Shown piece by piece: positions 1-6,615 of a DNA stretch of 13,631 bases. The stretch spans positions 1-13,631 of the forward strand of contig JAOZNB010000027.1 of NCBI GenBank assembly GCA_029933995.1, read 5' to 3'. Position numbers and translations under genes: made by a program. The stretch comes from Candidatus Moraniibacteriota bacterium. GTDB taxonomy: Bacteria; Patescibacteriota; Minisyncoccia; Moranbacterales; GCA-2747515. The notes beneath the pieces are model-generated. The model worked only from the letters and a program-made list of their open reading frames with translations, had not been told where the DNA came from and made no database searches. Numbering within the stretch: the stretch's first letter is position 1; the number at the start of each line of letters is the position of its first letter.

Positions 1-53
1 TTTGTTTATCATCGCTAAACGCTCTGATACAAATAATATCTTCCGGAATGACA
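1..53. repeat. Partial REP-like palindromic element (family B), cut by window edge
   Basis: The segment ends in TTCCGGAATGACA. Its reverse complement starts TGTCATTCCGGAA and then resembles the element at 6467-6535 (TGTCATTCCAGAAAT..., then an A-rich GA[AG]CG...GTGATTGA-like core). Only one end is visible, because the other lies beyond the left edge. No ORF covers positions 1-187. The rest of that gap is AT-rich leader sequence for the gene at 188. Confidence 0.45.
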
Positions 54-187
54 GGGTCTTATATGTATTTGTAATTTTAAGGTTGGGAGTGAAATATAAG
101 ATTTAAGGATAGACAAATTGGCTTTAAAATGTTAATATAAAATATCGTTTTTTAATAATCTAATATTATAAAGGAGGAATTATAATA

Positions 188-823
188 ATGCCTAAGAAAT
201 CAAGAGTAAAGAGACAGCATAAAAAACATACAAGTAAACAAAGGCTGAGGGAAAAATACAGGAGAATGAATGAGTTTATGGTTAATGGTGTTAAGAGTCA
301 ATTAAGATTCATAACATATATGACCGAAGAAAATACTCAGAATTTTTTTGATGTATTGTGTAATATGGAAGATAACAATTGTCTGACGGTAAAATTTATA
401 CCATATTATCAGTATCATACCGTACCAACGTGTATTGAGGTATATGTACCCGATAAACAGCTTGGTAAGGTGGAGTCTTTTTTGAATTATGGGGCATTAG
501 CTACTACAGTTGGGGGTAGGTCATTTAGAGGTGTGGTAACCCATTCCTTTAGATTGAGGTGTAATGTATCTACGGAGAATCGTATGTTGGTTTCACTTCT
601 GTCAAATGAAGAAACTCAGGCTTTTGTTTATGATTTGCATTATTTGCAAAAAATAGGTATTGAATATACTGCGATTTTAGAGTATCGAATTACAGATGAC
701 TACAAAGTCGTTGAGCTTTATGCGCAAGATGAGGCAATGGCAACACCGCTGATGCCTTTGCTTCAAAATGGTCCATTTGGCAAAAAATGGAAACGTAAAT
801 TTATAAATGTATACAAAAACTGA
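188..823 (+). CDS. Unrecognised basic 211-aa protein
   Basis: I do not recognise this protein. The start is well supported: AGGAGG at 172-177 lies ten bases before the ATG. Residues 1-26 are strongly basic (KKSRVKRQHKKH and LREKYRR), which suggests nucleic-acid or ribosome contact, but this is inference only. The rest looks like a compact mixed alpha/beta soluble domain. I see no signal peptide, TM helix or obvious catalytic motif. The C-terminus is again basic (GKKWKRKF). A weak upstream promoter could be TAGACA (110-115) with TAATAT (133-138), 17 bases apart. The zinc-ribbon gene follows after about 44 bases and may be co-transcribed. Reality of the gene is likely from its length, strong RBS and normal composition; its function is unknown. 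Confidence 0.8.
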   Translation: MPKKSRVKRQHKKHTSKQRLREKYRRMNEFMVNGVKSQLRFITYMTEENTQNFFDVLCNMEDNNCLTVKFIPYYQYHTVPTCIEVYVPDKQLGKVESFLNYGALATTVGGRSFRGVVTHSFRLRCNVSTENRMLVSLLSNEETQAFVYDLHYLQKIGIEYTAILEYRITDDYKVVELYAQDEAMATPLMPLLQNGPFGKKWKRKFINVYKN

Positions 824-824
824 A

Positions 825-854
825 AATTGTTAGAATAAAATTTTTATAACAATT
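825..854. other. Intergenic inverted repeat / hairpin
   Basis: AATTGTTA (825-832) is perfectly complementary to TAACAATT (847-854), with an AT-rich 14-base loop. There is no U-run, so it is not a classic terminator. It sits between the stop at 823 and the start of the zinc-ribbon gene at 868. It could be a transcript-processing or stability hairpin, or chance in AT-rich DNA. Confidence 0.35.
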
Positions 855-867
855 GTTGGAGAATAAC

Positions 868-1101
868 ATGAAACAATTGGAATTTAATGGAAAGTTTGTT
901 GATGGACAAATCACATGTCCTGAGTGTGGAGAAATATTCTTTGAACGTGGAGAAATTGGTGGTCGATTAAGATGGATTTGCTCACACGGTGAATGTGGTG
1001 GTGCAGGAGCCAGAGTTCCGCTTGAGGAATTATCTGACCAAAAAGCAATGATTGAGCGTGGAGAATATTATACATTATTATCTATATTTTCTCCTATATA
1101 A
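868..1101 (+). CDS. Small zinc-ribbon protein (77 aa)
   Basis: This is a short soluble protein with a four-cysteine zinc-ribbon pattern. CPEC (C-x2-C) comes near residue 17, followed by a Gly/Arg-rich turn (RGEIGGRLRW), then C-x4-C (CSHGEC). The pattern resembles the zinc fingers found in topoisomerase C-termini and many small accessory proteins. The ATG at 868 is chosen because GGAG at 858-861 is correctly spaced (six bases). An upstream in-frame TTG at 853 would add five residues but would place that RBS inside the coding region. No TM segment or signal is visible. The role is unknown; metal binding is inferred from the cysteine spacing. It may share a transcript with the gene at 188-823. 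Confidence 0.7.
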   Translation: MKQLEFNGKFVDGQITCPECGEIFFERGEIGGRLRWICSHGECGGAGARVPLEELSDQKAMIERGEYYTLLSIFSPI

Positions 1102-1183
1102 AAAGAACATCTTTGAGCGATGTATTTATAATTGAATTAGTGCTCTTATTTTTATAAGTGAGTTTGTTATTATGAAATTAGTT

Positions 1184-1204
1184 TTGATAAAATAATTTTA
1201 TCAA
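1184..1204. other. Perfect hairpin upstream of small membrane gene
   Basis: TTGATAAAA (1184-1192) pairs with TTTTATCAA (1196-1204) around a three-base loop. It lies 36 bases before the ATG at 1241. It could be an operator-like palindrome or an mRNA leader hairpin. AT-rich context raises the chance of coincidence. Confidence 0.35.
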
Positions 1205-1240
1205 TATATTTAGCATAATTTAAAAACATGGGAGACTCAC

Positions 1241-1483
1241 ATGTTTAGATCTGAGGGGTATTTTGAGGGTAGTAAATCAGAGTGGAGGAAGTCATGGCAG
1301 ATAGCATTAGGAATAATGTTGGTAGGGGTACTCATAATTCTTTTTGTGTCTGAATTTGTAGGCATGATTGTTGTAATGATGGGACTTTCTCGTTTTGGTG
1401 AAAGTTATTTTTCGGGCATGGGTAGCATGGGACTAAGTACAGGTAAAAAACCTGCTATATTTTGCAATGTAAAACAACACTAG
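1241..1483 (+). CDS. Small single-TM protein (80 aa)
   Basis: I do not recognise this protein. The start is supported by GGGAG (1230-1234), six bases before the ATG. Residues 1-18 are polar (FRSEGYFEGSKSEWRKSW). A hydrophobic stretch at about 20-48 (IALGIMLVGVLIILF onward) forms one long or two short TM segments. The C-terminus is Gly/Ser/Met-rich (GMGSMGLSTGKK). It is a probable inner-membrane small protein, bounded upstream by a palindrome (1184-1204) and downstream by a strong terminator (1491-1534), so it may be a single-gene unit or the end of the 188-1483 transcript. Confidence 0.65.
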   Translation: MFRSEGYFEGSKSEWRKSWQIALGIMLVGVLIILFVSEFVGMIVVMMGLSRFGESYFSGMGSMGLSTGKKPAIFCNVKQH

Positions 1484-1490
1484 TTTGTAC

Positions 1491-1534
1491 AAAGAGTGAA
1501 AATGTATAATTTACATTTTCACTCTTTATTTTTT
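1491..1534 (+). terminator. Intrinsic terminator
   Basis: There is a perfect 16-bp stem: AAAGAGTGAAAATGTA (1491-1506) pairs with 1512-1527. The loop is five bases and is followed by ATTTTTTG. It starts eight bases after the stop codon at 1483. It is the strongest terminator in the window and separates the first three small genes from pcm. Confidence 0.9.
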
Positions 1535-1593
1535 GTAGAAAAACTAGATATCTGTGTTAGTATAAAAGTAATATAGCCAGTCATATCAAAAAT

Positions 1594-2223
1594 ATGAAAA
1601 CACAAAGAGAGTTGGTACAATATTTAATACAAACAGGTGTGCTAACGACGACACGGATTATGGGTGCATTTAAGATTATTGATCGTGGAGATTTTGTGCG
1701 TGATTTTATTTATGGTGAAGATATTTATGGTGATTATCCTTTGACAATAGGGAAGGGTCAGACAATATCACAGCCTTCAACTGTTGCATTTATGATGGAA
1801 CTTTTACAACCACAGGTAGGCGATAAAATTCTGGACGTTGGGTCTGGGTCTGGATGGACAACAGCACTTTTGGCAGAAATTGTTGGTCAGAATAAGGGTT
1901 TAGTATATGGTGTAGAGATTATACCAGATCTCGTTGATTTTGGCACAAGGAATATTGCAAAGTATAATTTTACAAATGTGCAAATTCTGCAGGCAGGTGA
2001 AAGGTATGGGTTGCCAGAATATGCACCGTATAATAAAATTCTCGTATCAGCAGCAGGCAATACGATTCCAGAAGATCTAATTGCACAACTTGAAATTGGT
2101 GGAACAATGGTTATTCCAGTGCAAAATGACATTATGAGGTATGTCAAAAGAACTCAGAATGATGGTGATTTGGAATATTTTCATGGTTTTTCTTTTGTGC
2201 CATTAATTAAACCCATGTTGTAA
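1594..2223 (+). CDS. pcm: Protein-L-isoaspartate O-methyltransferase
   Basis: This enzyme uses SAM to methylate isoaspartyl residues in damaged proteins, starting their repair in the cytoplasm. At 209 aa it matches the family's usual size. Family landmarks are GKGQTISQPSTV (residues 53-64, the substrate-binding stretch after the N-terminal helices) and the SAM-binding motif I ILDVGSGSGWTT (79-90). Acidic motif II is YGVEI (105-109), and VSAAG (151-155) matches the post-II region. IGGTMVIPV (168-176) is typical of the later core strand. The ATG at 1594 has no clear Shine-Dalgarno site. It keeps the N-terminal helix (TQRELVQYLIQTGVL) expected for PIMT. It sits alone between a terminator and the metK promoter, next to the gene that supplies its cosubstrate. 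Confidence 0.93.
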   Translation: MKTQRELVQYLIQTGVLTTTRIMGAFKIIDRGDFVRDFIYGEDIYGDYPLTIGKGQTISQPSTVAFMMELLQPQVGDKILDVGSGSGWTTALLAEIVGQNKGLVYGVEIIPDLVDFGTRNIAKYNFTNVQILQAGERYGLPEYAPYNKILVSAAGNTIPEDLIAQLEIGGTMVIPVQNDIMRYVKRTQNDGDLEYFHGFSFVPLIKPML

Positions 2224-2244
2224 TAACATAATTTTTATATATGA

Positions 2245-2273
2245 TTGACAGTGTAATTGTTGTGGTATAAAAT
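2245..2273 (+). promoter_or_regulatory. Sigma-70-type promoter for metK
   Basis: A consensus -35 TTGACA (2245-2250) lies 17 bases before TAAAAT (2268-2273). An overlapping TATAAA at 2266-2271 gives a 15-base spacer instead. Initiation near 2280 would put the S-box aptamer at the very 5' end of the metK transcript. Confidence 0.75.
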
Positions 2274-2290
2274 ACAGATACAATAAAATA

Positions 2291-2403
2291 TTTTATAAAG
2301 AATGTAGGCGAGGGAAATGGTCCGTTGACCCTACTAGCAACCTTTTGTACGTAAGTACAAAAAAGGTGCTACATCCATCCCTTTGTATAGGGAAAGATAA
2401 TCG
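2291..2403 (+). promoter_or_regulatory. SAM-I (S-box) riboswitch aptamer
   Basis: This matches the conserved SAM-I core in order. GAGGGA (2310-2315) is followed by TGG-TCC (2318-2323), TTGACC (2325-2330), GCAACC (2337-2342), GGTGCTA (2365-2371) and GAAAGATAA near 2392-2400. Helices can be drawn. P2 pairs GTAGG (2304-2308) with CCTAC (2329-2333). P3 is closed by CC/GG with GTAC arms and a GTAA tetraloop (2351-2354). P4 is TCCC (2378-2381) with GGGA. P1 is short (TTAT 2293-2296 with ATAA 2397-2400). It sits between the metK promoter and the metK terminator, so SAM would repress SAM synthetase. This is the standard feedback logic of the class. Confidence 0.9.
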
Positions 2404-2411
2404 TACGTTAT

Positions 2412-2441
2412 ACTTTCTTTATGTGTGGAGAAAGTTTTTTT
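2412..2441 (+). terminator. Riboswitch expression-platform terminator
   Basis: ACTTTCT (2412-2418) pairs with AGAAAGT (2429-2435) and a seven-T run follows (2435-2441). The 5' arm can instead pair with aptamer-flank bases: 2295-2305 against 2412-2422 gives ten of eleven pairs. That supplies an antiterminator when SAM is absent. The metK ATG is 52 bases downstream. Confidence 0.85.
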
Positions 2442-2493
2442 GTTTTATATACATTATTATGTATATAAAAATATAATTTAATAAATAAAAAAT

Positions 2494-3549
2494 ATGAAGT
2501 ATTTTGATGAGTTTTATACAGTGGAGAGTGTGACAAATGGTCATCCAGATAAAGTATGTGATCAAATTTCTGATGCGATACTGGATGCATATTTAAAACA
2601 AGATAAAAATAGTCGTGTTGCAGTAGAGTGTTTTGGCGCGCATGGCGCACTTAGTATTGGTGGTGAAGTAACTAGTAATGCAGATATTGATGTAAAACAA
2701 ATTGCAAGGAATGTATACAAAACAATTGGGTACAATGATACATTGGATATTACAACGCACATCATTACACAATCAGTAGATATCGCACAAGGTGTAAATA
2801 CAGGTGGTGCAGGTGATCAGGGAATCATGTATGGATATGCTACAAATGAAACAGACGAATTTTTGTCATATGGTGTTGTACTTGCACATAAGTTGGCTAG
2901 AAGTTTAGAAAAATTGCGTACGAGTGGAGAAATTACATGGTTGGAACCAGATGGTAAGACACAAGTAACAATTAAGGATGGTGAAGTGCAGTCAGTACTT
3001 GTAAGCACACAACATATAGAAGGTGTGACACAAGATGAAATTCGTAAGACTCTTATTGAGAGATTGATTATACCAATCGTAGGAGAGATAGATGACAAAA
3101 ATATATTTATCAATCCAACAGGTAAATTTGTGATTGGTGGATTTACAGCTGATACGGGACTTACAGGACGTAAGGTCATGGTGGATACATATGGTGGGCT
3201 TATTCCGCATGGTGGTGGGTGTTTTTCTGGTAAGGATGCAAGTAAGGTGGATAGGTCTGGTGCATACATGGCACGATTTGTCGCAAAAAATATTGTAGCA
3301 AATGGATATGCCAAGGAGTGCTTGGTATCAATAGCATATGCAATTGGAAAAAGTGAGCCACTTATGGTAAGAGCTATTGATGAAAGTGGTGTATCGCTTG
3401 AAGGTATTATAAATGAAAACTTTGATTTTACTCCAAATGCAATAAGAGAAAAATTACAACTAGATCAGTCAATTTTTGCACAAACTGCAACATATGGACA
3501 TTTTGGCAAAGAAAATCTGCCATGGGAAGAAATTATAAATATAGCATAA
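2494..3549 (+). CDS. metK: S-adenosylmethionine synthetase
   Basis: MetK makes SAM from methionine and ATP in the cytosol, usually as a tetramer. All three domains are present in 351 aa, somewhat shorter than the roughly 380-400 aa common in bacteria. The N-terminal signature GHPDK (16-20) carries the catalytic His. The active-site loop region is GAGDQG (105-110). Next come DTGLTGRKVMVDTYGG (220-235) and the phosphate-binding HGGGCFSGKD (239-248). The loop between about 140 and 215 is compact, which explains much of the shortness. There is no obvious Shine-Dalgarno site before the ATG at 2494. The start is fixed by the MKYFDEFYTVESVTNGHPDK alignment to the family N-terminus. It is controlled by the S-box riboswitch at 2291-2441. 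Confidence 0.97.
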   Translation: MKYFDEFYTVESVTNGHPDKVCDQISDAILDAYLKQDKNSRVAVECFGAHGALSIGGEVTSNADIDVKQIARNVYKTIGYNDTLDITTHIITQSVDIAQGVNTGGAGDQGIMYGYATNETDEFLSYGVVLAHKLARSLEKLRTSGEITWLEPDGKTQVTIKDGEVQSVLVSTQHIEGVTQDEIRKTLIERLIIPIVGEIDDKNIFINPTGKFVIGGFTADTGLTGRKVMVDTYGGLIPHGGGCFSGKDASKVDRSGAYMARFVAKNIVANGYAKECLVSIAYAIGKSEPLMVRAIDESGVSLEGIINENFDFTPNAIREKLQLDQSIFAQTATYGHFGKENLPWEEIINIA

Positions 3550-3637
3550 TAATTTTTTAGTAAAGAGTATTGATATATTTTGATTTGTGTATATAAGATG
3601 GGCAACATAAAACGCATCATAAAATTAACTTTATATA

Positions 3638-3756
3638 TTCCCTTTTGAAAGGAAAGTGTCCGAAGGGTGGAGGCGTTAGAGTGCTAGTAATAAACTTGAT
3701 TTCACCAAAACCCCCTCTGTCCTCTGGACATCTCCCCCTTTAAAAGGGGGAGAGGC
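3638..3756. repeat. MITE/REP-like palindromic element with poly-C/poly-G hairpin
   Basis: The right half contains a near-perfect hairpin, TCTCCCCCTTT (3731-3741) with AAAGGGGGAGA (3743-3753). The left end (TCCCTTTTGAAAGG at 3639-3652, then TGTCCGAAGGGTGG) resembles the reverse complement of the right end (CTTTTAAAGGGGGAG, then TGTCCAGAGGACAG). The whole is therefore an imperfect inverted repeat of about 120 bp. Base composition is far richer in G/C than the surroundings. No transposase is present, and it has no U-run that would make it a terminator. Confidence 0.6.
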
Positions 3757-3862
3757 TAACTACATAGTGATATTATTAATGCAAAGTTTAATATTTTGAT
3801 TTTTAGATGCAAAACAGGTATTATAGAATGTATTATAAAACTATTAAAAATTTAGTTTTGGT

Positions 3863-3974
3863 TGTCATCTTGAGCGTAACGTAGTGGAGTCGAAAGATCT
3901 CAAAATTATGAGAATATCTTAAAACTATTAGTTTAGAGATTTCTCTATCTTGTTCCACTTCAGTCGAAATGACA
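3863..3974 (+). repeat. 112-bp inverted-repeat element, copy 1 (upstream of recQ)
   Basis: The element begins TGTCATCTTGAGCG and ends TCGAAATGACA, so its outer ends are inverted repeats of each other. A second copy of exactly the same length lies inverted at 6219-6330. Over the first 42 bases the two copies differ at three positions. Over the last 44 bases they differ at about eight, while the middle is diverged. The ends resemble the widespread REP type with GTCATTTCGA and ATCTC boxes. It is likely a non-autonomous mobile repeat. Confidence 0.8.
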
Positions 3975-4000
3975 TAGATTAGCTATTTAGTAATATAATT

Positions 4001-6112
4001 ATGCAAAAACTTCTCAAACAATATTTTGGACATGATGAATTTCGTCCGATGCAAAAAGATGTGATTGATCATTTTGTGTCTGGGCGTGATACTGTGGTGG
4101 TGATGCCTACTGGTGGTGGTAAGTCGCTTTGTTTTCAGCTACCCGCGCTTATGCGAGGTGGTACGACTATTGTTATCTCACCACTCATATCTCTGATGAA
4201 AGATCAGGTGGATGCACTTACAGCAAATGGTGTGTCAGCAACAATGTTAAATTCATCCATTGACCCAGAAGAACTAAATCAACGAATGCGTGATGCGAGG
4301 GATGGACATTATAAACTCATCTATATTGCACCAGAACGCTTGGCAAATGAATATGTACGTAGTTGGTTGGCGGGGATGGATGTGACGGCGCTAGCAGTTG
4401 ATGAGGCACACTGTATCTCACAGTGGGGACATGATTTCCGTCCAGATTATCGTAACTTGAAATTATTTCGTGAGCAGTTCCCACAGATTCCAATTATTGC
4501 GCTCACTGCTTCAGCAACGGAGGGTGTACGTACTGATATTGTCTCAGAACTGGCACTTACAAATCATGAAGTATTTGTATCAGGATTTTATCGTGAGAAT
4601 TTACACATAACTGTGATGCCAAAGGCAGGTGCAATAGAAAAAATTATTTATCTTATCAATAAACATAAGGGCGAATCTGTGATTGTGTATTGTTTTTCTC
4701 GCAGGGAGACAGAAGACCTAACTGAGATTTTGAAAGATGAGGGTATCAGTGCAGGAACATATCATGCAGGACTAACTCAAGAAAAAAGAAGTGAAGTTCA
4801 AGATGCATTTGTGCGTGACGATGTGCATGTAGTAGTGGCGACAATTGCTTTTGGTATGGGGATAGATAAACCAGATGTAAGGCTCGTGATACACAAAACA
4901 TTTCCAAAGACAATTGAAGGATATTATCAAGAGATTGGTCGTGCTGGACGTGATGGACTACCTAGCGATGTGGTGATGCTTTATTCTGCGGGAGATAAGA
5001 TGAAGCTGGATTACTTCCTCAGACAGATGCGAGATACAGTTCAGAGAGATAAAGAAGAAAAGAAAATTAAAGAAGTGATGGATTACGCACAGTCACGTAT
5101 TTGTCGGTGGCAGTGGATCACATCATATTTTGGAGATGTGGGACTTCCTGCTTGTGGTACGTGTGATGTGTGTGTGGGGAATAATGACACAGAAGATGCA
5201 ACAGAGATTGTACAAAAAATTCTCTCCACTGTGGTCCGTACAGGAAATGCTTTTGGCAGGGGACATGTCGTCAAAGTGATGCGTGGTTCAAGGGATAAAA
5301 ATGTACTAGCTCGTGGTCATGAAGAATTAACTGTGTGGGGAATTGCAAAGGAATATTCTACAGGAGATCTAATGGAATATATTGCACAGCTTATTGCGCT
5401 AGGACTAATGGAACGCAATACTGGAGAATATGAAACATTCCGTGTATCACAGCGTGGTGCAAATTTTCTAAATAACCGTGAAAAAATCCAACTACCAAAA
5501 TTACAAAAAGAAATTACAGGTAGTAGCAGAAAAAGTAAAAGCTTCGCAAATTATGATGAAGAAATTTTTGAAGCACTTCGTGAATTACGTAAAGAAATTG
5601 CAGATGAAAGGGGTGTGCCAGCATTTGTCATTTTTGGTGATGTATCACTCCAAGAAATGTCAAAGAAACTCCCAACAACAAAAGAAGAATTCACAGACAT
5701 CTCAGGTGTTGGAGCAAAGAAGTTGGAACAGTACGGTGATACATTTACAGAATTTATCAGTGAACTAAAAGAAGAAAAAATACAAAAAGAAAAAAAGAGG
5801 AAAAAGTCAAACATGTCAGAAACAAAAAGATACAGACTAGAAGCAACGGTCGAAATGCTAAAAGCAAAAGACACACTGGCAGACATGGCCCAGGCACTAA
5901 GTCTCTCAGAAGGTACAATTACAAAATACATAGAAGAAATAATAGAAGAAGATGTAAATATCGATATTAATTACCTCCTTCCATCCAAAAAAACACAAAA
6001 AGAAATAGAAGAAGCTTTCAAAAAACACGGAACCGATAAATTAAAACCAGTTTTTGAACATTGCAACGGGAAATACACATATGATGAAATCCGATTGGTG
6101 AATTGTAAATAA
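4001..6112 (+). CDS. recQ: ATP-dependent DNA helicase RecQ
   Basis: This is a 3'-5' DNA helicase in recombination and replication-fork repair. Helicase motifs are in order: Walker A MPTGGGKS (35-42), DEAH (134-137), LTASAT (168-173), HAGL (255-258) and the motif VI region QEIGRAGRDG (310-319). The RQC zinc site has C368, C385, C388 and C391, with the 17/3/3 spacing of E. coli RecQ. A winged-helix segment follows (about 396-495), with FGRGH at 418-422. An HRDC domain spans about 516-593 (VPAFVIFGD and DISGVGAKKLEQYG). The tail (about 605-700) looks like the RecQ-associated helix-turn-helix (TLADMAQALSLSEGTI). The ATG at 4001 gives the normal family N-terminus but has no RBS. The last third is much richer in Lys/Glu AAA/GAA codons. 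Inverted copies of a 112-bp repeat flank the gene. Confidence 0.96.
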   Translation: MQKLLKQYFGHDEFRPMQKDVIDHFVSGRDTVVVMPTGGGKSLCFQLPALMRGGTTIVISPLISLMKDQVDALTANGVSATMLNSSIDPEELNQRMRDARDGHYKLIYIAPERLANEYVRSWLAGMDVTALAVDEAHCISQWGHDFRPDYRNLKLFREQFPQIPIIALTASATEGVRTDIVSELALTNHEVFVSGFYRENLHITVMPKAGAIEKIIYLINKHKGESVIVYCFSRRETEDLTEILKDEGISAGTYHAGLTQEKRSEVQDAFVRDDVHVVVATIAFGMGIDKPDVRLVIHKTFPKTIEGYYQEIGRAGRDGLPSDVVMLYSAGDKMKLDYFLRQMRDTVQRDKEEKKIKEVMDYAQSRICRWQWITSYFGDVGLPACGTCDVCVGNNDTEDATEIVQKILSTVVRTGNAFGRGHVVKVMRGSRDKNVLARGHEELTVWGIAKEYSTGDLMEYIAQLIALGLMERNTGEYETFRVSQRGANFLNNREKIQLPKLQKEITGSSRKSKSFANYDEEIFEALRELRKEIADERGVPAFVIFGDVSLQEMSKKLPTTKEEFTDISGVGAKKLEQYGDTFTEFISELKEEKIQKEKKRKKSNMSETKRYRLEATVEMLKAKDTLADMAQALSLSEGTITKYIEEIIEEDVNIDINYLLPSKKTQKEIEEAFKKHGTDKLKPVFEHCNGKYTYDEIRLVNCK

Positions 6113-6139
6113 AAACTAGCAGCGAGGCTGATAGTTTTT
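6112..6139 (+). terminator. Intrinsic terminator of recQ
   Basis: The stem is AAAACTA-G-CAGC (6112-6123), a GAG loop, then GCTG-A-TAGTTTTT (6127-6139). It has one internal mismatch and ends in a T-run. Its 5' arm overlaps the last base of the recQ stop codon. Confidence 0.8.
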
Positions 6140-6218
6140 ATTGTTCCACTCGCGAGTCTAAAACTCTGGACTTTAGTCTTGGCACACGAAGTGAAAAGCA
6201 TAATAAATAATAGAATCG

Positions 6219-6330
6219 TGTCATTTCGACTGTAGCGAAGTAAAATAGAGGAATCTATAAACAAAAAGCACAAAGCATATCTGATAGATTTGAGATCTCT
6301 CGACTTCACTACGTTACGCTCGAGATGACA
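6219..6330 (-). repeat. 112-bp inverted-repeat element, copy 2 (downstream of recQ)
   Basis: On the + strand it starts TGTCATTTCGACTG and ends CTCGAGATGACA. Read on the - strand it aligns end to end with copy 1 at 3863-3974: same length, near-identical termini and a diverged centre. The two copies are therefore in opposite orientation on either side of recQ. Confidence 0.8.
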
Positions 6331-6378
6331 ATTTGTAAAATGACTGTGTTTGTGACGGAATTTCATTCCATATCAAAC

Positions 6379-6399
6379 CTCTGGACTTTTAGTCCAGAG
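6379..6399. repeat. Perfect 9-bp palindromic hairpin
   Basis: CTCTGGACT (6379-6387) pairs with AGTCCAGAG (6391-6399) around TTT. Outer AAAC and GTTT bases extend the symmetry with a small bulge. A degenerate single arm of the same sequence lies at about 6163-6178, so this looks like another small repeat unit. The hairpin is followed by TGGTTTAG rather than a clean T-run, so it is not a convincing terminator. Confidence 0.6.
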
Positions 6400-6466
6400 T
6401 GGTTTAGTCTGCAAGCTATACTTTTGTTAAAATGAAAGTCTAGCAACTTATTTGTATTTTTTTATG

Positions 6467-6535
6467 TGTCATTCCAGAAATGTTTATTTCTTCAAGAACG
6501 AAGTGATTGAATAGAAATAACATTATCCGGAATCT
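6467..6535. repeat. REP-like palindromic element (family B)
   Basis: The element starts TGTCATTCCAGAAATGTTTA and ends AACATTATCCGGAATC. The two ends are imperfect inverted repeats (ATTCC.GA..ATGTTTATTTC against ATTCCGGATAATGTTATTTC). A partial relative lies at 1-53. Confidence 0.6.
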
Positions 6536-6579
6536 TATACTTACAAATTTGAAAAACTTTTTAACATTATAATAAATAG

Positions 6580-6609
6580 TGGACCCCACTTAAATACACA
6601 TGCTATAAT
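6580..6609 (+). promoter_or_regulatory. Extended -10 promoter of lipase-like gene, probably leaderless
   Basis: TGCTATAAT at 6601-6609 is a perfect extended -10 (TGnTATAAT). A weak -35 TGGACC (6580-6585) lies 18 bases upstream. Initiation about seven bases after the -10 would fall on the ATG at 6616, so the transcript would have almost no leader. Consistent with this, no Shine-Dalgarno site is present. A short inverted repeat, AGTGG-ACC-CCACT (6578-6590), overlaps the -35. Confidence 0.65.
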
Positions 6610-6615
6610 AAAAAC

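Larger units (their letters stand above)
3550..4000. other. Gene-free gap of about 450 bases between metK and recQ
   Basis: I see no coding region here. The gap holds a G/C-tract palindromic element (3638-3756), a 112-bp inverted-repeat element (3863-3974) and AT-rich DNA. No clear terminator follows metK. TATAAT at 3994-3999 lies two bases before the recQ ATG, too close to serve that start. Confidence 0.7.
6113..6615. other. Gene-free, repeat-rich gap of about 500 bases
   Basis: I see no coding region. In order the gap holds the recQ terminator, a 10-bp palindrome ACTCGCGAGT (6148-6157) and a half-palindrome ACTCTGGACTTTAGTC (about 6163-6178). Then come the second 112-bp repeat copy (6219-6330), a CTCTGGACT hairpin (6379-6399), a family-B REP element (6467-6535) and the promoter of the lipase-like gene. 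Confidence 0.7.

Noticed and set aside
2817..3314. 165-aa open frame on the - strand inside metK
   Set aside because: It lies wholly opposite a well-supported metK, its composition is that of a mirrored coding frame (Ser/Pro/Thr-rich), and it has no RBS.
3731..3753. C/G-tract hairpin as a metK terminator
   Set aside because: There is no T-run after the stem, and it lies about 180 bases after the stop. It fits a repeat element better.
3994..3999. TATAAT just before the recQ ATG as its promoter
   Set aside because: It is two bases from the start codon, so transcription would begin inside the gene. The family N-terminus requires the ATG at 4001.
5551..5931. 126-aa open frame on the - strand, and 96-aa + frame at 5478-5768, inside recQ
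   Set aside because: Both arise from the A-rich Lys/Glu part of recQ. The protein sequences are low-complexity (Ser/Phe-rich or Lys-rich) with no motifs.
5971..6366. 131-aa - strand frame containing LERNVVKSRDLKS-like peptides
   Set aside because: It spans the recQ tail, a terminator and a 112-bp repeat. The peptide is a translated repeat, not a gene.
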